The notes: generated from the letters alone by a model not told the origin. A stretch of DNA of 64,000 nt from JADJWR01 sp964509545 (GCA_964509545.1 CAZDXQ010000002.1:1-64000); one strand, 5' to 3'; counted from the first letter of the stretch, positions 36,001-44,658 are shown. Numbers and translations: made by a program.

Positions 36001-36843
36001 CTCTTCGACCGACAGCCGCGCGAACAGCGGCAGGATCTCGGTGGCGGGAGGATGGTGCTTGCGCAGCGCCTCGGCCGCTTCGCGGATCTCGCGCTCGCCC
36101 GGCAGGAACACGAGCACGTCGCCGCGCCCGGCGCGGGCGCACTCGTCGACGGCATCGACCACGCCGTCCATCAGCGTGCGGTCGTCGGCGTCGTCCTCAT
36201 CGCGCACCGGCCGGTAGCGCACTTCGACCGGATACAGCCGCCCGGAGACGTTGATCACCGGTGCCGGCGCGCCAGCGGCGCCGAAGTGCGCGGCAAAGCG
36301 CTCGGCGTCGATCGTCGCCGAGGTGATGACGAGCTTCAGGTCCGGCCGCCGCGGCAGCAGTTGCTTCAGATAGCCGAGCAGGAAGTCGATGTTCAGCGAC
36401 CGCTCGTGTGCCTCGTCGATGATGATCGTGTCGTAGGCGGCGAGGTCCCGGTCGGCCTGCGTCTCGGCAAGCAGGATGCCGTCGGTCATCAGCTTGATCG
36501 ACGCGCCTGGGCGGGTCTTGTCGGTGAAGCGCACCTTGTAGCCGACCACTTCGCCCGGGGGCGAATTCAGTTCCTGCGCGATCCGGCGCGCGATCGACGA
36601 CGCCGCGATGCGCCGCGGCTGGGTGTGGCCGATGAGCCCGTGCTGCCCGCGTCCGAGCGCCAGGCAGATCTTCGGCAACTGCGTGGTCTTGCCCGAGCCG
36701 GTCTCGCCGCAGACGATCACCACCGGATTCTCGGCAATCGCCCGAGCGATGTCGTCGCGCCGGTGACTGACCGGCAGTTCCTCGGGAAAGGTGATTTCGG
36801 GGATCGCGTTGCGAGGGCGCGCGCGACGGGCGGCGACGGACAT
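33043..36843 (-). CDS. hrpA: ATP-dependent RNA helicase HrpA (DEAH box)
   Basis: 1266 aa, close to the usual HrpA length of about 1300. The helicase core holds Walker A GETGSGKTTQLP, the DEAH box in IIIDEAHERSL, SAT in ITSATIDAERF and the motif VI stretch QRAGRCGRV. The HA2, OB-fold and DUF3418 regions follow. HrpA helps rescue stalled ribosomes and process mRNA in other bacteria. The gene faces away from an SDR gene; argA and yggX lie just beyond, as in many betaproteobacteria. Confidence 0.95.
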   Translation of the reverse strand: MSVAARRARPRNAIPEITFPEELPVSHRRDDIARAIAENPVVIVCGETGSGKTTQLPKICLALGRGQHGLIGHTQPRRIAASSIARRIAQELNSPPGEVVGYKVRFTDKTRPGASIKLMTDGILLAETQADRDLAAYDTIIIDEAHERSLNIDFLLGYLKQLLPRRPDLKLVITSATIDAERFAAHFGAAGAPAPVINVSGRLYPVEVRYRPVRDEDDADDRTLMDGVVDAVDECARAGRGDVLVFLPGEREIREAAEALRKHHPPATEILPLFARLSVEEQERVFRPTGAGRRIVLATNVAETSLTVPGIRFVVDTGLARVKRYSYRNKVEQLRIEPISQAAANQRAGRCGRVAAGVCVRLYDEAEFNQRPKFTDPEVLRSSLAAVILRMKSLNLGEPGGFPFVEPPPARAIADGYQLLAELNAVDEFNDLTAVGRQLATLPVDPRVGRMLLAAREHNCLHEVLIIASALSVQDPRERPLSAQEAADAAHRKFADARSDFLTFLRLWTFIDDKLEHKKSNRKLTEELHANFLSARRVREWRDVHSQLVTLVTELGWKANAPLDLVQAPAFEAVHLALLTGLLGNVGTRVLDADYREPPYSGARGIKFFIWPGSPLVKKAGRWLMAAELVETSRLFARTVAGIEPTWIEKVGAHLLKKSHSDPHWEKRAGQVVALERATLYGLTVYQQRRVHFGPIDPKASRQIFIRAALVEGELETRAPFLAHNQRLVREIRELEHKTRRLDVLVDEELIYAFYDRLLPMDVCTAAQFDKWRAQAEQGNPKLLFLSRDELMRHEAAGVTTELFPKSLQMRGVAMALAYHFEPGSPRDGATLAVPLYALNQVDEARCDWLVPGMLKEKVQLLLKSLPQKLRRHCVPLPEYAAGFVERLGEKPWDTRPLTEALIDDLRAQRSIVARPEDFKRETLPVHLSMNFKVIDEHGRQLAMGRSLPQLRAELGAEARRSFQAVAERDVGVAPDLQQRITDWDFGELPELLELGRGGQTLVGFPALVDQGESCALEVFDDLEQARAKHREGLRRLFRLQLKEQVKYIEKSLASLQTTAMQAGTVPALAAAWPSFELLRSEVIDAALERTALAEPWPADRASFLARRDEARGKLALIAQEIARLLTAIVQEAAVLPKKLGAARSFAAACSDIEQQLTRLFPRGFVTATAAAQLAHYPRYLKAIALRLDKLKSDPARDAQRQSQIAQLAAPYLRELAARKGKADPRLEEFRWLLEELRVSLFAQELRTPMPVSIKRLQKVWDALRR

Positions 36844-37031
36844 CCGGAAGCCTGGAAGCAGCGCCGGTCGCGGAGCGACGGCAGCGGGATCGGCCCGCGA
36901 TTATAGGAAGCCCCTTCGCGCGCAGCGCGCGCTGCCGACGGCGGGCGAAGCCGCTTCCAGAGTCAGCCTCGACCCGGGGCGGCGAATGCAGTACGGTGCG
37001 AAACCGTCACGCAACCGTCAACGAGACCAAG

Positions 37032-37778
37032 ATGAAACCTGCCCTGCTCGTCACCGGCGGCAGCCGCGGCATCGGCGCCGCAACCGCCCGCCTGGCTGCG
37101 GCGCGCGGTTATGCCGTCTGCCTGAGCTTCCGCAGCCATGCCGCCGCGGCCGACGCCGTCGTCGCCGACATCGGCAAGGCCGGCGGCGAAGCGATCGCCG
37201 TCGAGGCCGACGTCGCCAGCGAGGCCGACGTGCAGCGTCTGTTCGAGCAGTGCGACCGGCGCTTCGGTCGCCTGCGGGCGCTCGTCAACAACGCCGGCAT
37301 CCTCGAGCGACAGATGCGGCTGGACGAGATGGAGGTCGACCGCGTGCAGCGCGTGCTCGCCACCAACGTGCTCGGCAGCTTCCTGTGCGCACGCGAAGCG
37401 GTGCGCCGCATGTCGACACGATACGGCGGCAGCGGCGGCGCGATCGTCAACGTCTCGTCGATGGCGGCCACGCTCGGCGCACCCGGCGAGTACGTCGACT
37501 ACGCGGCCTCGAAGGGCGCCATCGACTCGATGACCGTCGGCCTGGCGCGCGAGGTCGCGGCCGAGGGCATCCGTGTCAACGCCGTGCGCCCCGGCGTGAT
37601 CTACACCGACATCCACGCCAGCGGCGGCGAGCCCGGACGCGTCGACCGCATCAAGTCATCGGTGCCGATGCGCCGTGGCGGCACGGCCGAGGAAGTGGCT
37701 CAGGCGATCCTCTGGCTGCTGTCGGACGAGGCGTCGTACTCGACCGGCACCTTCATCGACATCTCCGGCGGTCGCTGA
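37032..37778 (+). CDS. SDR-family oxidoreductase
   Basis: 248 aa classical short-chain dehydrogenase. The Rossmann glycine motif is TGGSRGIG (about residues 8-15), NNAG follows in LVNNAGIL, the catalytic Ser is in NVSSMAA and YxxxK is YAASK. The start at 37032 gives the standard N-terminus. NADP preference is suggested by SRxxR-like residues, but the substrate is unknown. Confidence 0.88.
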   Translation: MKPALLVTGGSRGIGAATARLAAARGYAVCLSFRSHAAAADAVVADIGKAGGEAIAVEADVASEADVQRLFEQCDRRFGRLRALVNNAGILERQMRLDEMEVDRVQRVLATNVLGSFLCAREAVRRMSTRYGGSGGAIVNVSSMAATLGAPGEYVDYAASKGAIDSMTVGLAREVAAEGIRVNAVRPGVIYTDIHASGGEPGRVDRIKSSVPMRRGGTAEEVAQAILWLLSDEASYSTGTFIDISGGR

Positions 37779-37827
37779 CCGGCCCTCCCGCGATCCCCTG
37801 TCGCAAAGAACGCGCGTGAGGCTGGCT

Positions 37828-38466
37828 TCAGGCCGACGACGGGAAGTTGCGCTCGATCACTGCCGCGAGCGGCGGCGCAGCCGCAGCGCGCTGCGCCGCC
37901 GCGAACAGCCTTGGTGCGTGCTCGGCAAACCATTTTCGGCCCGGACGCCAGCGGGTCATCACTGCAAGATAGATGTCGACTGCCGAAAGCCGCTCGCCGA
38001 GGAAGCACGGCGCGCCGGCCGCTGTCTCGACGATCGCCCACAGCCGGCGCGCGGAGGCATCGACCTCGCAACGAAACGCCCCGGCAGCAGCTTCGGTCTT
38101 GACGAAGCGCTCCGGGACGTCGCCATAGGTAAAGGTGGGATAGACGTTGGCGACGATGAACACGAGCCAGCGCAGGAAGGCGGCGCGTTCGGGCGTCTGC
38201 GCAGCGGGCACGAGGTCGTCGCGCCCAGTGAGGTCGGCCAGGAGCAGCGTGATCGCCGCGCTCTCGGTCATCGTCCTGCCATCGGGCAGCTGAAGGACGG
38301 GCACCTGCGCAAGTGGGTTCAGCGGCGAAAGCTTCTCGCGCGCCTCGGCGGAGCCAAGCAGATCGCCGCTGTCGACGAAACGAAATGGCAGCCCATACCA
38401 CACGAGCTGCGCCTCGACGATCGCCGAGCCCCATCCGGGCCGGCCGTGCAGCACAAACACGTTCAT
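37828..38466 (-). CDS. glutathione S-transferase family protein
   Basis: 212 aa. N-terminal thioredoxin-like domain (LHGRPGWGSAIVEAQLVWYGL; VPVLQLPDGRTMTESAAITLLLAD with the Pro and the glutathione-binding Glu-Ser pair), then an alpha-helical C-terminal domain (FLGERLSAVDIYLAVMTRW). The start at 38466 is the first Met of the domain. It is divergent from argA, sharing a short 143-bp region. Confidence 0.88.
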   Translation of the reverse strand: MNVFVLHGRPGWGSAIVEAQLVWYGLPFRFVDSGDLLGSAEAREKLSPLNPLAQVPVLQLPDGRTMTESAAITLLLADLTGRDDLVPAAQTPERAAFLRWLVFIVANVYPTFTYGDVPERFVKTEAAAGAFRCEVDASARRLWAIVETAAGAPCFLGERLSAVDIYLAVMTRWRPGRKWFAEHAPRLFAAAQRAAAAPPLAAVIERNFPSSA

Positions 38467-38609
38467 CGCCACCTTGGTGGCAGGGACGCTGCACAGTATC
38501 GACAGGTCGCCGCTTCCGTTGGTTGAACTGCCAACCGGGGCGCAGTCTAGCCGAGGCGCCACGACTCGCTCCCTATAATCGGTCGTCCCGCCTCGCTCCG
38601 CCCGTCCGC

Positions 38610-39950
38610 TTGAACGATTCCCTTCCCCCGCAAACCGCAACGGACACACGCGCCCAGTTCGTCGCCTGGCTGCGCGACGTGGCGCCGTATGTGCACGCGC
38701 ACCGCGGCCGCACCTTCGTCGTCGCCTTCGGCGGCGAACTGATCGAAGCCGGCCGCCTGAACGCGCTGGTGCACGACCTGTCGCTGCTGCACGCAATGGG
38801 CATCCGCCTGGTGCTGGCGCACGGCTCGCGCCCGCAGGTGCAGGCGCAGATGGCGCTGAAGGGGCTGCAGCCGCGCTTTCACCGCGGCGTGCGCGTGACC
38901 GACGCCGCCGCGCTCGAATGCGCCAAGGAGGCGGCGGGCGAGATCCGTCTCGACATCGAGGCGGCGTTTTCGCAGGGACTGCCGAACACGCCGATGGCCA
39001 ACAGCCGCATCCGCGTGATCAGCGGCAACTTCGTCACCGCCCGGCCGATGGGCATCCACGACGGTGTCGATTTCCAGCACACCGGCGTCGTGCGCAAGGT
39101 CGACGTCGAGGCGCTGCAGTTCTCGCTCGACAGCAGCTCGCTGGTGCTGCTGTCGCCGCTCGGCTTCTCGCCGACCGGCGAGGCCTTCAACCTGACCGTC
39201 GAGGATGTCGCGGCGAGCGCGGCCGTGGCCCTGAAGGCCGACAAGCTGATCATGGTCAGCGACACCGATGGCGTGCGCGACCGCAAAGGCCAGCTGATCG
39301 CCGAACTGTCGGTGGCGGAGGCCGAGCGGATCATCGCCGCCGGCGAGGTCGCCGAGGAAGCCGCCGCCGAGCTGCAGGACCTGTTGCGCGCCTGCCGCGG
39401 CGGCGTGTCGCGCTGCCACCTGATTTCGCACGCCCTCGACGGCGGCGTGCTGGTCGAGCTCTTCACGCACGAAGGCGTCGGCACGATGGTGGCGGCGGAG
39501 AACCTTGAGGCGCTGCGCGAAGCCACGGCCGACGACGTTGGCGGCCTGCTGCAGCTGATCGCACCGCTCGAGGCCGACGGCACGCTGGTCAAGCGGCCGC
39601 GCGAAGTGATCGAGCGCGAGATCGAGCACTTCACCGTGCTCGAGCACGACGGCTTCATCTTCGGCTGCGCCGCGCTGTATCCGTTCCCGGCCGCCGGCAT
39701 GGGCGAACTGGCCTGCCTGACGGTGCATCCGGAGTATCGCGAGTACGGCGACGGCGAACGGCTGCTCAAGCGGATCGAGAACCGGGCGCGCGCCGCCGGC
39801 CTGGGCAAGCTGTTCGTGCTGACGACGCGCACGGCGCACTGGTTCCTGAAGCGCGGTTTCGCGATGGCCGACATCGACCGCCTGCCGCTCGAACGGCAGC
39901 AGTTGTACAACTGGCAGCGCAAGTCGCAGATCCTTGTGAAGTCCCTGTAG
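38610..39950 (+). CDS. argA: amino-acid N-acetyltransferase (N-acetylglutamate synthase)
   Basis: 446 aa bifunctional-architecture enzyme for the first step of arginine synthesis. An N-terminal amino-acid-kinase-like domain (FVVAFGGELIEAGRLNALVHDLSLLHAMGIRLVLAHG is typical, given here in part as VAFGGELIEAG) is followed by a C-terminal GNAT acetyltransferase domain (GELACLTVHPEYREYGDG). The start appears to be TTG at 38610, giving MNDSLPPQ before the conserved FVAWLRDVAPY; no ATG or GTG fits. Arginine feedback is expected through the kinase-like domain. Confidence 0.93.
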   Translation: MNDSLPPQTATDTRAQFVAWLRDVAPYVHAHRGRTFVVAFGGELIEAGRLNALVHDLSLLHAMGIRLVLAHGSRPQVQAQMALKGLQPRFHRGVRVTDAAALECAKEAAGEIRLDIEAAFSQGLPNTPMANSRIRVISGNFVTARPMGIHDGVDFQHTGVVRKVDVEALQFSLDSSSLVLLSPLGFSPTGEAFNLTVEDVAASAAVALKADKLIMVSDTDGVRDRKGQLIAELSVAEAERIIAAGEVAEEAAAELQDLLRACRGGVSRCHLISHALDGGVLVELFTHEGVGTMVAAENLEALREATADDVGGLLQLIAPLEADGTLVKRPREVIEREIEHFTVLEHDGFIFGCAALYPFPAAGMGELACLTVHPEYREYGDGERLLKRIENRARAAGLGKLFVLTTRTAHWFLKRGFAMADIDRLPLERQQLYNWQRKSQILVKSL

Positions 39951-39962
39951 AGGCGAATTCAG

Positions 39963-40235
39963 ATGGCACGCATGGTCAATTGCATCAAGCTCGGTCGCGA
40001 GGCCGAAGGGCTCGACTTCCCGCCCGTTCCCGGCGAACTGGGCAAGAAACTGTGGGAAAGCGTCAGCAAGGAAGCGTGGGCCGCCTGGCAGAAGCATCAG
40101 ACGATGCTGGTCAACGAGAACCGTCTGAATCTCGCCGATGCCCGCGCCCGCAAGTACCTGATGACGCAGATGGAGCAGTACTTCTTCGGCGAAGGGGCCG
40201 ACCAGGTCTCCGGCTACGTGCCGCCGAAGAACTGA
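39963..40235 (+). CDS. yggX: Fe(2+)-trafficking/oxidative damage protection protein
   Basis: 90 aa, exactly the YggX length. It begins MARMVNCIKLG with the conserved Cys7 and ends with the family motif EQYFFGE. It protects Fe-S clusters from oxidation. It lies 12 bp after argA, so it is probably co-transcribed. Confidence 0.95.
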   Translation: MARMVNCIKLGREAEGLDFPPVPGELGKKLWESVSKEAWAAWQKHQTMLVNENRLNLADARARKYLMTQMEQYFFGEGADQVSGYVPPKN

Positions 40236-40340
40236 GCCGAAGCCTGCAGGCAACGTTCGCACTGGCGGCAGCTCAGCAAAGCCTCTCTCGTGGTCCTCGC
40301 GTTAACGTGGTTCCGGGGGAGTCCGATCGAAAGACCCTGG

Positions 40341-40360
40341 GTTCCCGCCTGCGTGGGAAC
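40341..40360. repeat. REP-like palindrome
   Basis: GTTCCC-GCCTGCGT-GGGAAC, a 6-bp inverted repeat around GCCTGCGT. It matches the widespread proteobacterial extragenic palindrome whose chance translations read like FPRRRE or VIPAKAGI. It sits 20 bp before the ATG of the molybdenum hydroxylase gene, so it may influence its mRNA. Confidence 0.65.
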
Positions 40361-40377
40361 GACACACTCGGATTCAA

Positions 40378-42690
40378 ATGACCGCGACGATGAAATTCGG
40401 CATCGGCCAGGCGATCACCCGGCGCGAGGATGACCGGCTGCTCACCGGACAGGGACGGTACGTCGATGACCTCGGCGAAGCCGGCGACCTGCATCTGGTG
40501 TTCGTCCGTTCGCCGCACGCCCACGCGCGCGTTGCCGCGATCGACCCCGCCGAGGCGCTCGCCTCGCCCGGCGTGGTCGCGGTGCTGACCGGCGCGGCGC
40601 TCGTCGCCGACAAGGTCGGCTCGTTTGCCACGAACCCGGCGCTGAAAAACGCGCTCGGCAAGCCGATGAGCACGCCGCCGTACTTTCCGCTGGCCACCGA
40701 TTGCGCCCGCTTCGTCGGCCAGCCGGTCGCGGCGTTGGTCGCCGAGTCGCGCGCTGCGGCAGAAGCCGCCGCAGCGCTGCTGGTCGTCGATTACGAGCCG
40801 GTGCCCGGTGTCGCCTCGCTCGACGCCGCGCTGGCCGAGGGCGCGCCGCAACTGTGGCCCGAGGCGCCGGGCAACGTCGCCGCCGTGTCGAGGTTCGGCG
40901 ATGCCGCCGCCTGCGACGCTGCCTTCGCGCGCGCGCAGCACGTGACGAAGCTGACATTGATGAACCAGCGGCTGGCGCCGGTGACAATCGAGCCGCGCGG
41001 CGCTCGCGCCAGCGTCGATGCGGCGAGCGGCCGGCTGACGCTGCAGGCGAGTTCGCAGAATCCTTCGGGCATGCAGCAGTCGCTTGCCGGCCTGCTCGGC
41101 CTGCCGCCGGAACAGGTGCGGGTCACGGTCGGCGATGTCGGCGGCGGCTTCGGCATGAAGACGCTGCTGCATCCCGAGGACGTCGTCTGCGCCTACGCCG
41201 CGCGCAAGCTGGGCCGCCCGGTGCGCTGGCGCGCCTCGCGCATCGAGGAATTCCAGGCCGCCAGCCACGGCCGCGACCAGCACGCCGAGGCCGAACTCGC
41301 GCTGGATGGCGACGGCCGCATCCTCGGCCTGCGCGTGCGCATCAGCGGCAACATCGGCGCCTACGGGCACGGCCCGGCGGCGATCATCAACACCGCCGTC
41401 GGACCGAAGGTGATCACCGGCGTGTACCACGTGCCGGCGCTGGATCTCACAGCGCGGGCGGTGATCACCAACACCAACCTGGTCGGTGCCTATCGCGGCG
41501 CCGGACGCCCGGAGGCAATCTTCCTGATCGAACGGCTGATGGACCGCGCCGCCGCGGAGATGAAGCTCGATCCGGCCGAACTGCGCCGGCGCAACCTGAT
41601 CCCGCCGACGGCGATGCCGTACCGAACGCCGATGGGCGAGACCTTCGACAGCGGCAACTTCCCGCACATGCTCGACCGCGCGCTCGCCGCTTCCGACTGG
41701 GCCGGTTACGACGCACGACGACGTGAATCCGCCGCGCGCGGCAGGCTGCGCGGCCGCGCGGTGTCGACGTTTCTCGAATGGACCGGCGTGGTGCACGAGG
41801 AAACCGTGCGGCTGCAGGTCGAGGCCGACGGCCGCGTTCGCGTGTTCACCGCCATGCAGGCGATGGGCCAGGGCATCGAGACCAGTTACCTGCAGATCCT
41901 CGCCGAGACGCTTCAGATCGACGCCGAGCGCATCGAGATCGTGCAGGGCGACAGCGATGTGGCCGCCGGCATCGGCAGCATGGGCAGCCGCTCGCTGTAT
42001 ATCGGCGGCTCGGCCATGCTCACCGCCTCGAACCAGGCGATCGACGAAGGCCGCAGGCTCGCCGGCGAGGCGCTCGAGGCGCCGCCGGCCGACATCACCT
42101 ACATGAACGGACGCTTCACGGTCGCCGGCACCGACCTCGGCATCGACCTGGCGCAACTGGCCGCGCGCCAGCCCGAGCGGCGCATCGCCGTAAAGACGCT
42201 GCAGAAGGTCGGCGGTCCCTCATGGCCCAACGGCTGCCACGTGTGCGAAGTGCAGATCGATCCCGATACCGGGGCGGTCGAGATCGCCCGCTACACCACG
42301 GTCGACGACGTCGGCCGAGTGATCAACCCGCTGATCGTCGCCGGCCAGGTGCACGGCGGCATCGCGCAAGCCGTCGGCCAGGCGCTGATGGAGCAGGTCG
42401 TCTACGACGACGAGGGCCAGCTGCTGACCGGCTCGTTCATGGACTATGCGCTGCCGCGTGCCGATGACCTGCCGAGCATCGACACCCATACCGACGAGAC
42501 TTCGCCGTGCAGGATCAATCCGCTCGGCGCCAAGGGTGTCGGCGAGCTCGGCACCGTCGGCGCGACGCCGACGGTGATCAACGCCGTGATCGACGCGCTG
42601 CGGCCGCTCGGCGTGACCGACATCGCGATGCCGGCCACACCCGAGCGCGTCTGGCGGGCGATCCGCGAAGCGCGCGCAGCGCAGCGCTGA
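40378..42690 (+). CDS. xanthine dehydrogenase/CoxL-family Mo-binding subunit
   Basis: 770 aa large subunit of a molybdenum hydroxylase. It begins GQAITRREDDRLLTGQGRYVDDL, and shows the Mo-pterin motif GGGFGMK, the active-site AYRGAGR (the form II type, not the AYRCSFR of true CO dehydrogenase) and the catalytic-Glu motif GAKGVGELGT. In complete enzymes a FAD subunit (CoxM) and a 2Fe-2S subunit (CoxS) are adjacent; neither is here. The substrate is an aromatic or aldehyde compound by family inference. Confidence 0.88.
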   Translation: MTATMKFGIGQAITRREDDRLLTGQGRYVDDLGEAGDLHLVFVRSPHAHARVAAIDPAEALASPGVVAVLTGAALVADKVGSFATNPALKNALGKPMSTPPYFPLATDCARFVGQPVAALVAESRAAAEAAAALLVVDYEPVPGVASLDAALAEGAPQLWPEAPGNVAAVSRFGDAAACDAAFARAQHVTKLTLMNQRLAPVTIEPRGARASVDAASGRLTLQASSQNPSGMQQSLAGLLGLPPEQVRVTVGDVGGGFGMKTLLHPEDVVCAYAARKLGRPVRWRASRIEEFQAASHGRDQHAEAELALDGDGRILGLRVRISGNIGAYGHGPAAIINTAVGPKVITGVYHVPALDLTARAVITNTNLVGAYRGAGRPEAIFLIERLMDRAAAEMKLDPAELRRRNLIPPTAMPYRTPMGETFDSGNFPHMLDRALAASDWAGYDARRRESAARGRLRGRAVSTFLEWTGVVHEETVRLQVEADGRVRVFTAMQAMGQGIETSYLQILAETLQIDAERIEIVQGDSDVAAGIGSMGSRSLYIGGSAMLTASNQAIDEGRRLAGEALEAPPADITYMNGRFTVAGTDLGIDLAQLAARQPERRIAVKTLQKVGGPSWPNGCHVCEVQIDPDTGAVEIARYTTVDDVGRVINPLIVAGQVHGGIAQAVGQALMEQVVYDDEGQLLTGSFMDYALPRADDLPSIDTHTDETSPCRINPLGAKGVGELGTVGATPTVINAVIDALRPLGVTDIAMPATPERVWRAIREARAAQR

Positions 42691-42739
42691 GGCGACCGCG
42701 GCGCTTCACCCGCCGATAGCGGACGGCCGAGCAGCAACG

Positions 42740-42913
42740 ATGCCATGGCGCGGCCCCGCCGCCTTTCTGCTGTTCTGGGTTGTCGCGCTTGGCGTCGGCT
42801 CCACGTTCGTGCTCGTGGTGGTCGGTGGCGGATTCGGCTGGCTTGCGCTGCTTGCCCTGCCCGCGATCGTTCTGCTGCTGATCATGATCGCCCGCACCCG
42901 ACGCGGCTCCTGA
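42740..42913 (+). CDS. small hydrophobic membrane protein, 57 aa
   Basis: Short open frame starting MPWRGPAAFLLFWVVALG with two closely spaced hydrophobic segments (about residues 8-30 and 33-50) and a basic C-terminus ending RTRRGS. Predicted to span the membrane once or twice. It lies 49 bp after the CoxL-like gene on the same strand. The ribosome site is weak. No family recognised. Confidence 0.45.
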   Translation: MPWRGPAAFLLFWVVALGVGSTFVLVVVGGGFGWLALLALPAIVLLLIMIARTRRGS

Positions 42914-42978
42914 TCGAAGTCGCCGCGCCGGCCAAGATTTCACGCCGGCGGTGCAGGGCCACGGATGGCAGCAGCCGG

Positions 42979-43374
42979 TCAGTTGCCGTCGTGCGCCTGC
43001 TTGCGCGACCAGGCAAGCAGAGCGTGAAAATCGCCGCCGAAGTGCCGCTGCAGCAGCACCTCGTAGCCGACCGAGCACGCGGCCGTCTCGCCACCACCCA
43101 GCCGGCCACGCATGGCCGCGGCGGAGCAGCCGAGATAGAACTGCTTGACATCGCGCTCGGAAAGCCGCTGCAGGTGGGCGCGCAGCGAATCGGCCGAGGC
43201 CGCGACCTCGACCGCTGTCGACAGGCCACCATTCCGGGACCTGGCGAGTTCGGCGAACTCGACCCGCTTGTCCTGCGCTGCTGCCGCCGTCGCGCCGACA
43301 AGCGCACTGGCCCACGAAAGCGCGATGGCGGCTACCGCCGACGCAACTCCGAACCGATTCAGTCTGCCGATCAT
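42979..43374 (-). CDS. small secreted protein of unknown function
   Basis: 131 aa. Signal peptide with an AAAAQ cleavage region (residues about 1-34), then a mostly helical, Cys-containing domain (LSERDVKQFYLGCSAAAMRG, ETAACSVGYEVLLQRHFGGDF). The two Cys could form a disulfide in the periplasm. The ATG follows GGAGAAAAGACG, a strong ribosome site. No named family recognised. Confidence 0.7.
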   Translation of the reverse strand: MIGRLNRFGVASAVAAIALSWASALVGATAAAAQDKRVEFAELARSRNGGLSTAVEVAASADSLRAHLQRLSERDVKQFYLGCSAAAMRGRLGGGETAACSVGYEVLLQRHFGGDFHALLAWSRKQAHDGN

Positions 43375-43682
43375 CGTCTTTTCTCCTCGGCCTGATTGAG
43401 CAAGCGACGGTGAACTTCGCCGCTGCCGCGCTGACCTCTCAGCGTGGAGGCCATTGTCTGCAGCTGACGACGAGAGGAACATCGGACCGAAGTCTGTCCA
43501 TGGCTCCCGGCACGCGACGAAGGTCACAGGACTGAGGTCCTGCCGGCGCAGGCGATACCCGCCGGCCAGCCATGGAGATCCGACGCGGCGGACGGTGTCC
43601 GGACCGCGCGCGGCGGCGGACCGCGTTCGCCGGGTTCCTAGGAGAAGTTCCTCCTCGATCGGCGCCACCAAGGGAGAACGAA
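43375..43682. repeat. divergent intergenic region with a long inverted repeat
   Basis: 308 bp between divergent genes with no supported open frame. A perfect 9-bp inverted repeat TCCATGGCT (43497-43505) / AGCCATGGA (43568-43576) encloses GC-rich hairpin sequences (AGGAC/GTCCT and GCCGGC pairs), so the 80-nt stretch could fold into a branched structure on either strand. It could be a leader RNA or an operator region. Confidence 0.45.
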
Positions 43683-44658
43683 ATGAAGTGGCTGCGCCTG
43701 CCCGGGATCGCCATCCTTGCCATCGATCTGCTGTTCGCGCCGGGGGCTGGACGCGCAGCCGGCGGCGCGAGTCCATCGAATCGGCGTCCTTGGCAACCAG
43801 GACAATCCGCCCTGGGAGGGCCTGCGCCAGGGGTTGCGCGACCTCGGCTATGCCGAAGGACGCAATGTCCGCATCGACTGGCGCTGGTCGGAGGGCATCC
43901 CTGACCGTCTACCGGCCCTCGCCCGCGACCTAGTTTCCCTGAAACCGGACGTCATCGTCGTTTCTGGAACGCAGGCAGCCCTGGCGGCGCAGGGAGCAAC
44001 GCAATCGATCCCGATCGTCTTGGCGCTGTCGCAGGATCCGGAGCGGATCGGCCTGGTGCAAAGCCTCGCCCGCCCCGGCGGAAACATCACGGGACTCAGC
44101 ACTTACGCGCCGCAGTTGATGGCGAAGCGGCTGGAACTGCTGAAGGAGTTCTCGCCGGGAGTCGCTCGTGTCGCCTTGCTTTGGGATCCGGGCTCGCGGA
44201 GCCAGCGGCTGCAGTTGAAGGACCTGCCGGCGGCGGCGGCCGCTGTCGGATCAGAGATCATGTCGATCAAACTGCGCCGGCCCGATGGCGTGGAGGCGGC
44301 ACTCGCCGCCGTCCGGCGCAATGGCGCCGATGCGCTGATGGTCATCGGCAATCCGATTACGTTCAAGGCCAGGGAGGCAATCACCGACTTTGCGCTCAGA
44401 CAGCTGCTGCCGAGCATCTTCGAGGAGAGGCTTTTCGTGGAGACGGGCGGACTCATCTCCTACGGGCCGAGCTTCGTCGAACTGTTTCGAGGCGCCGCGG
44501 CCTATGTCGACCGGATCCTGAAGGGCGCGAAGCCCGCCGACCTGCCGATCGAGCAGCCGACGAAGTTCGAACTCGCGATGAACCTGAAGACTGCACGCAG
44601 GCTCGAGTTGACGGTCCCGCCGGCGCTGCTGCTGCGGGCGGACCGCGTTGTCGAATAG
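43683..44658 (+). pseudogene. COG2984 substrate-binding protein with a one-base frameshift
   Basis: Periplasmic binding protein of the ABC_sub_bind family (PF04392). The signal peptide MKWLRLPGIAILAIDLLFAPG is encoded from ATG 43683 behind AAGGGAGAACGAA, but the mature protein (LDAQPAARVHRIGVLGNQ...) is in the next frame. Removing one G from the run 43742-43746 joins them into a normal 324-aa protein. Without that, translation could start at ATG 43717, giving 313 aa with no usable signal peptide. The mature part is intact to its C-terminus (PPALLLRADRVVE). No permease or ATPase gene is nearby; the hybrid kinase follows after 176 bp. Confidence 0.8.

Noticed and set aside
40378..42690. True carbon monoxide dehydrogenase (form I)
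   Set aside because: The active-site loop is AYRGAGR, not AYRCSFR, and the partner subunits are missing.
42578..43315. 245-codon minus-strand frame opposite the CoxL tail and small ORF
   Set aside because: Arg/Ala-rich composition and position opposite better-supported genes.
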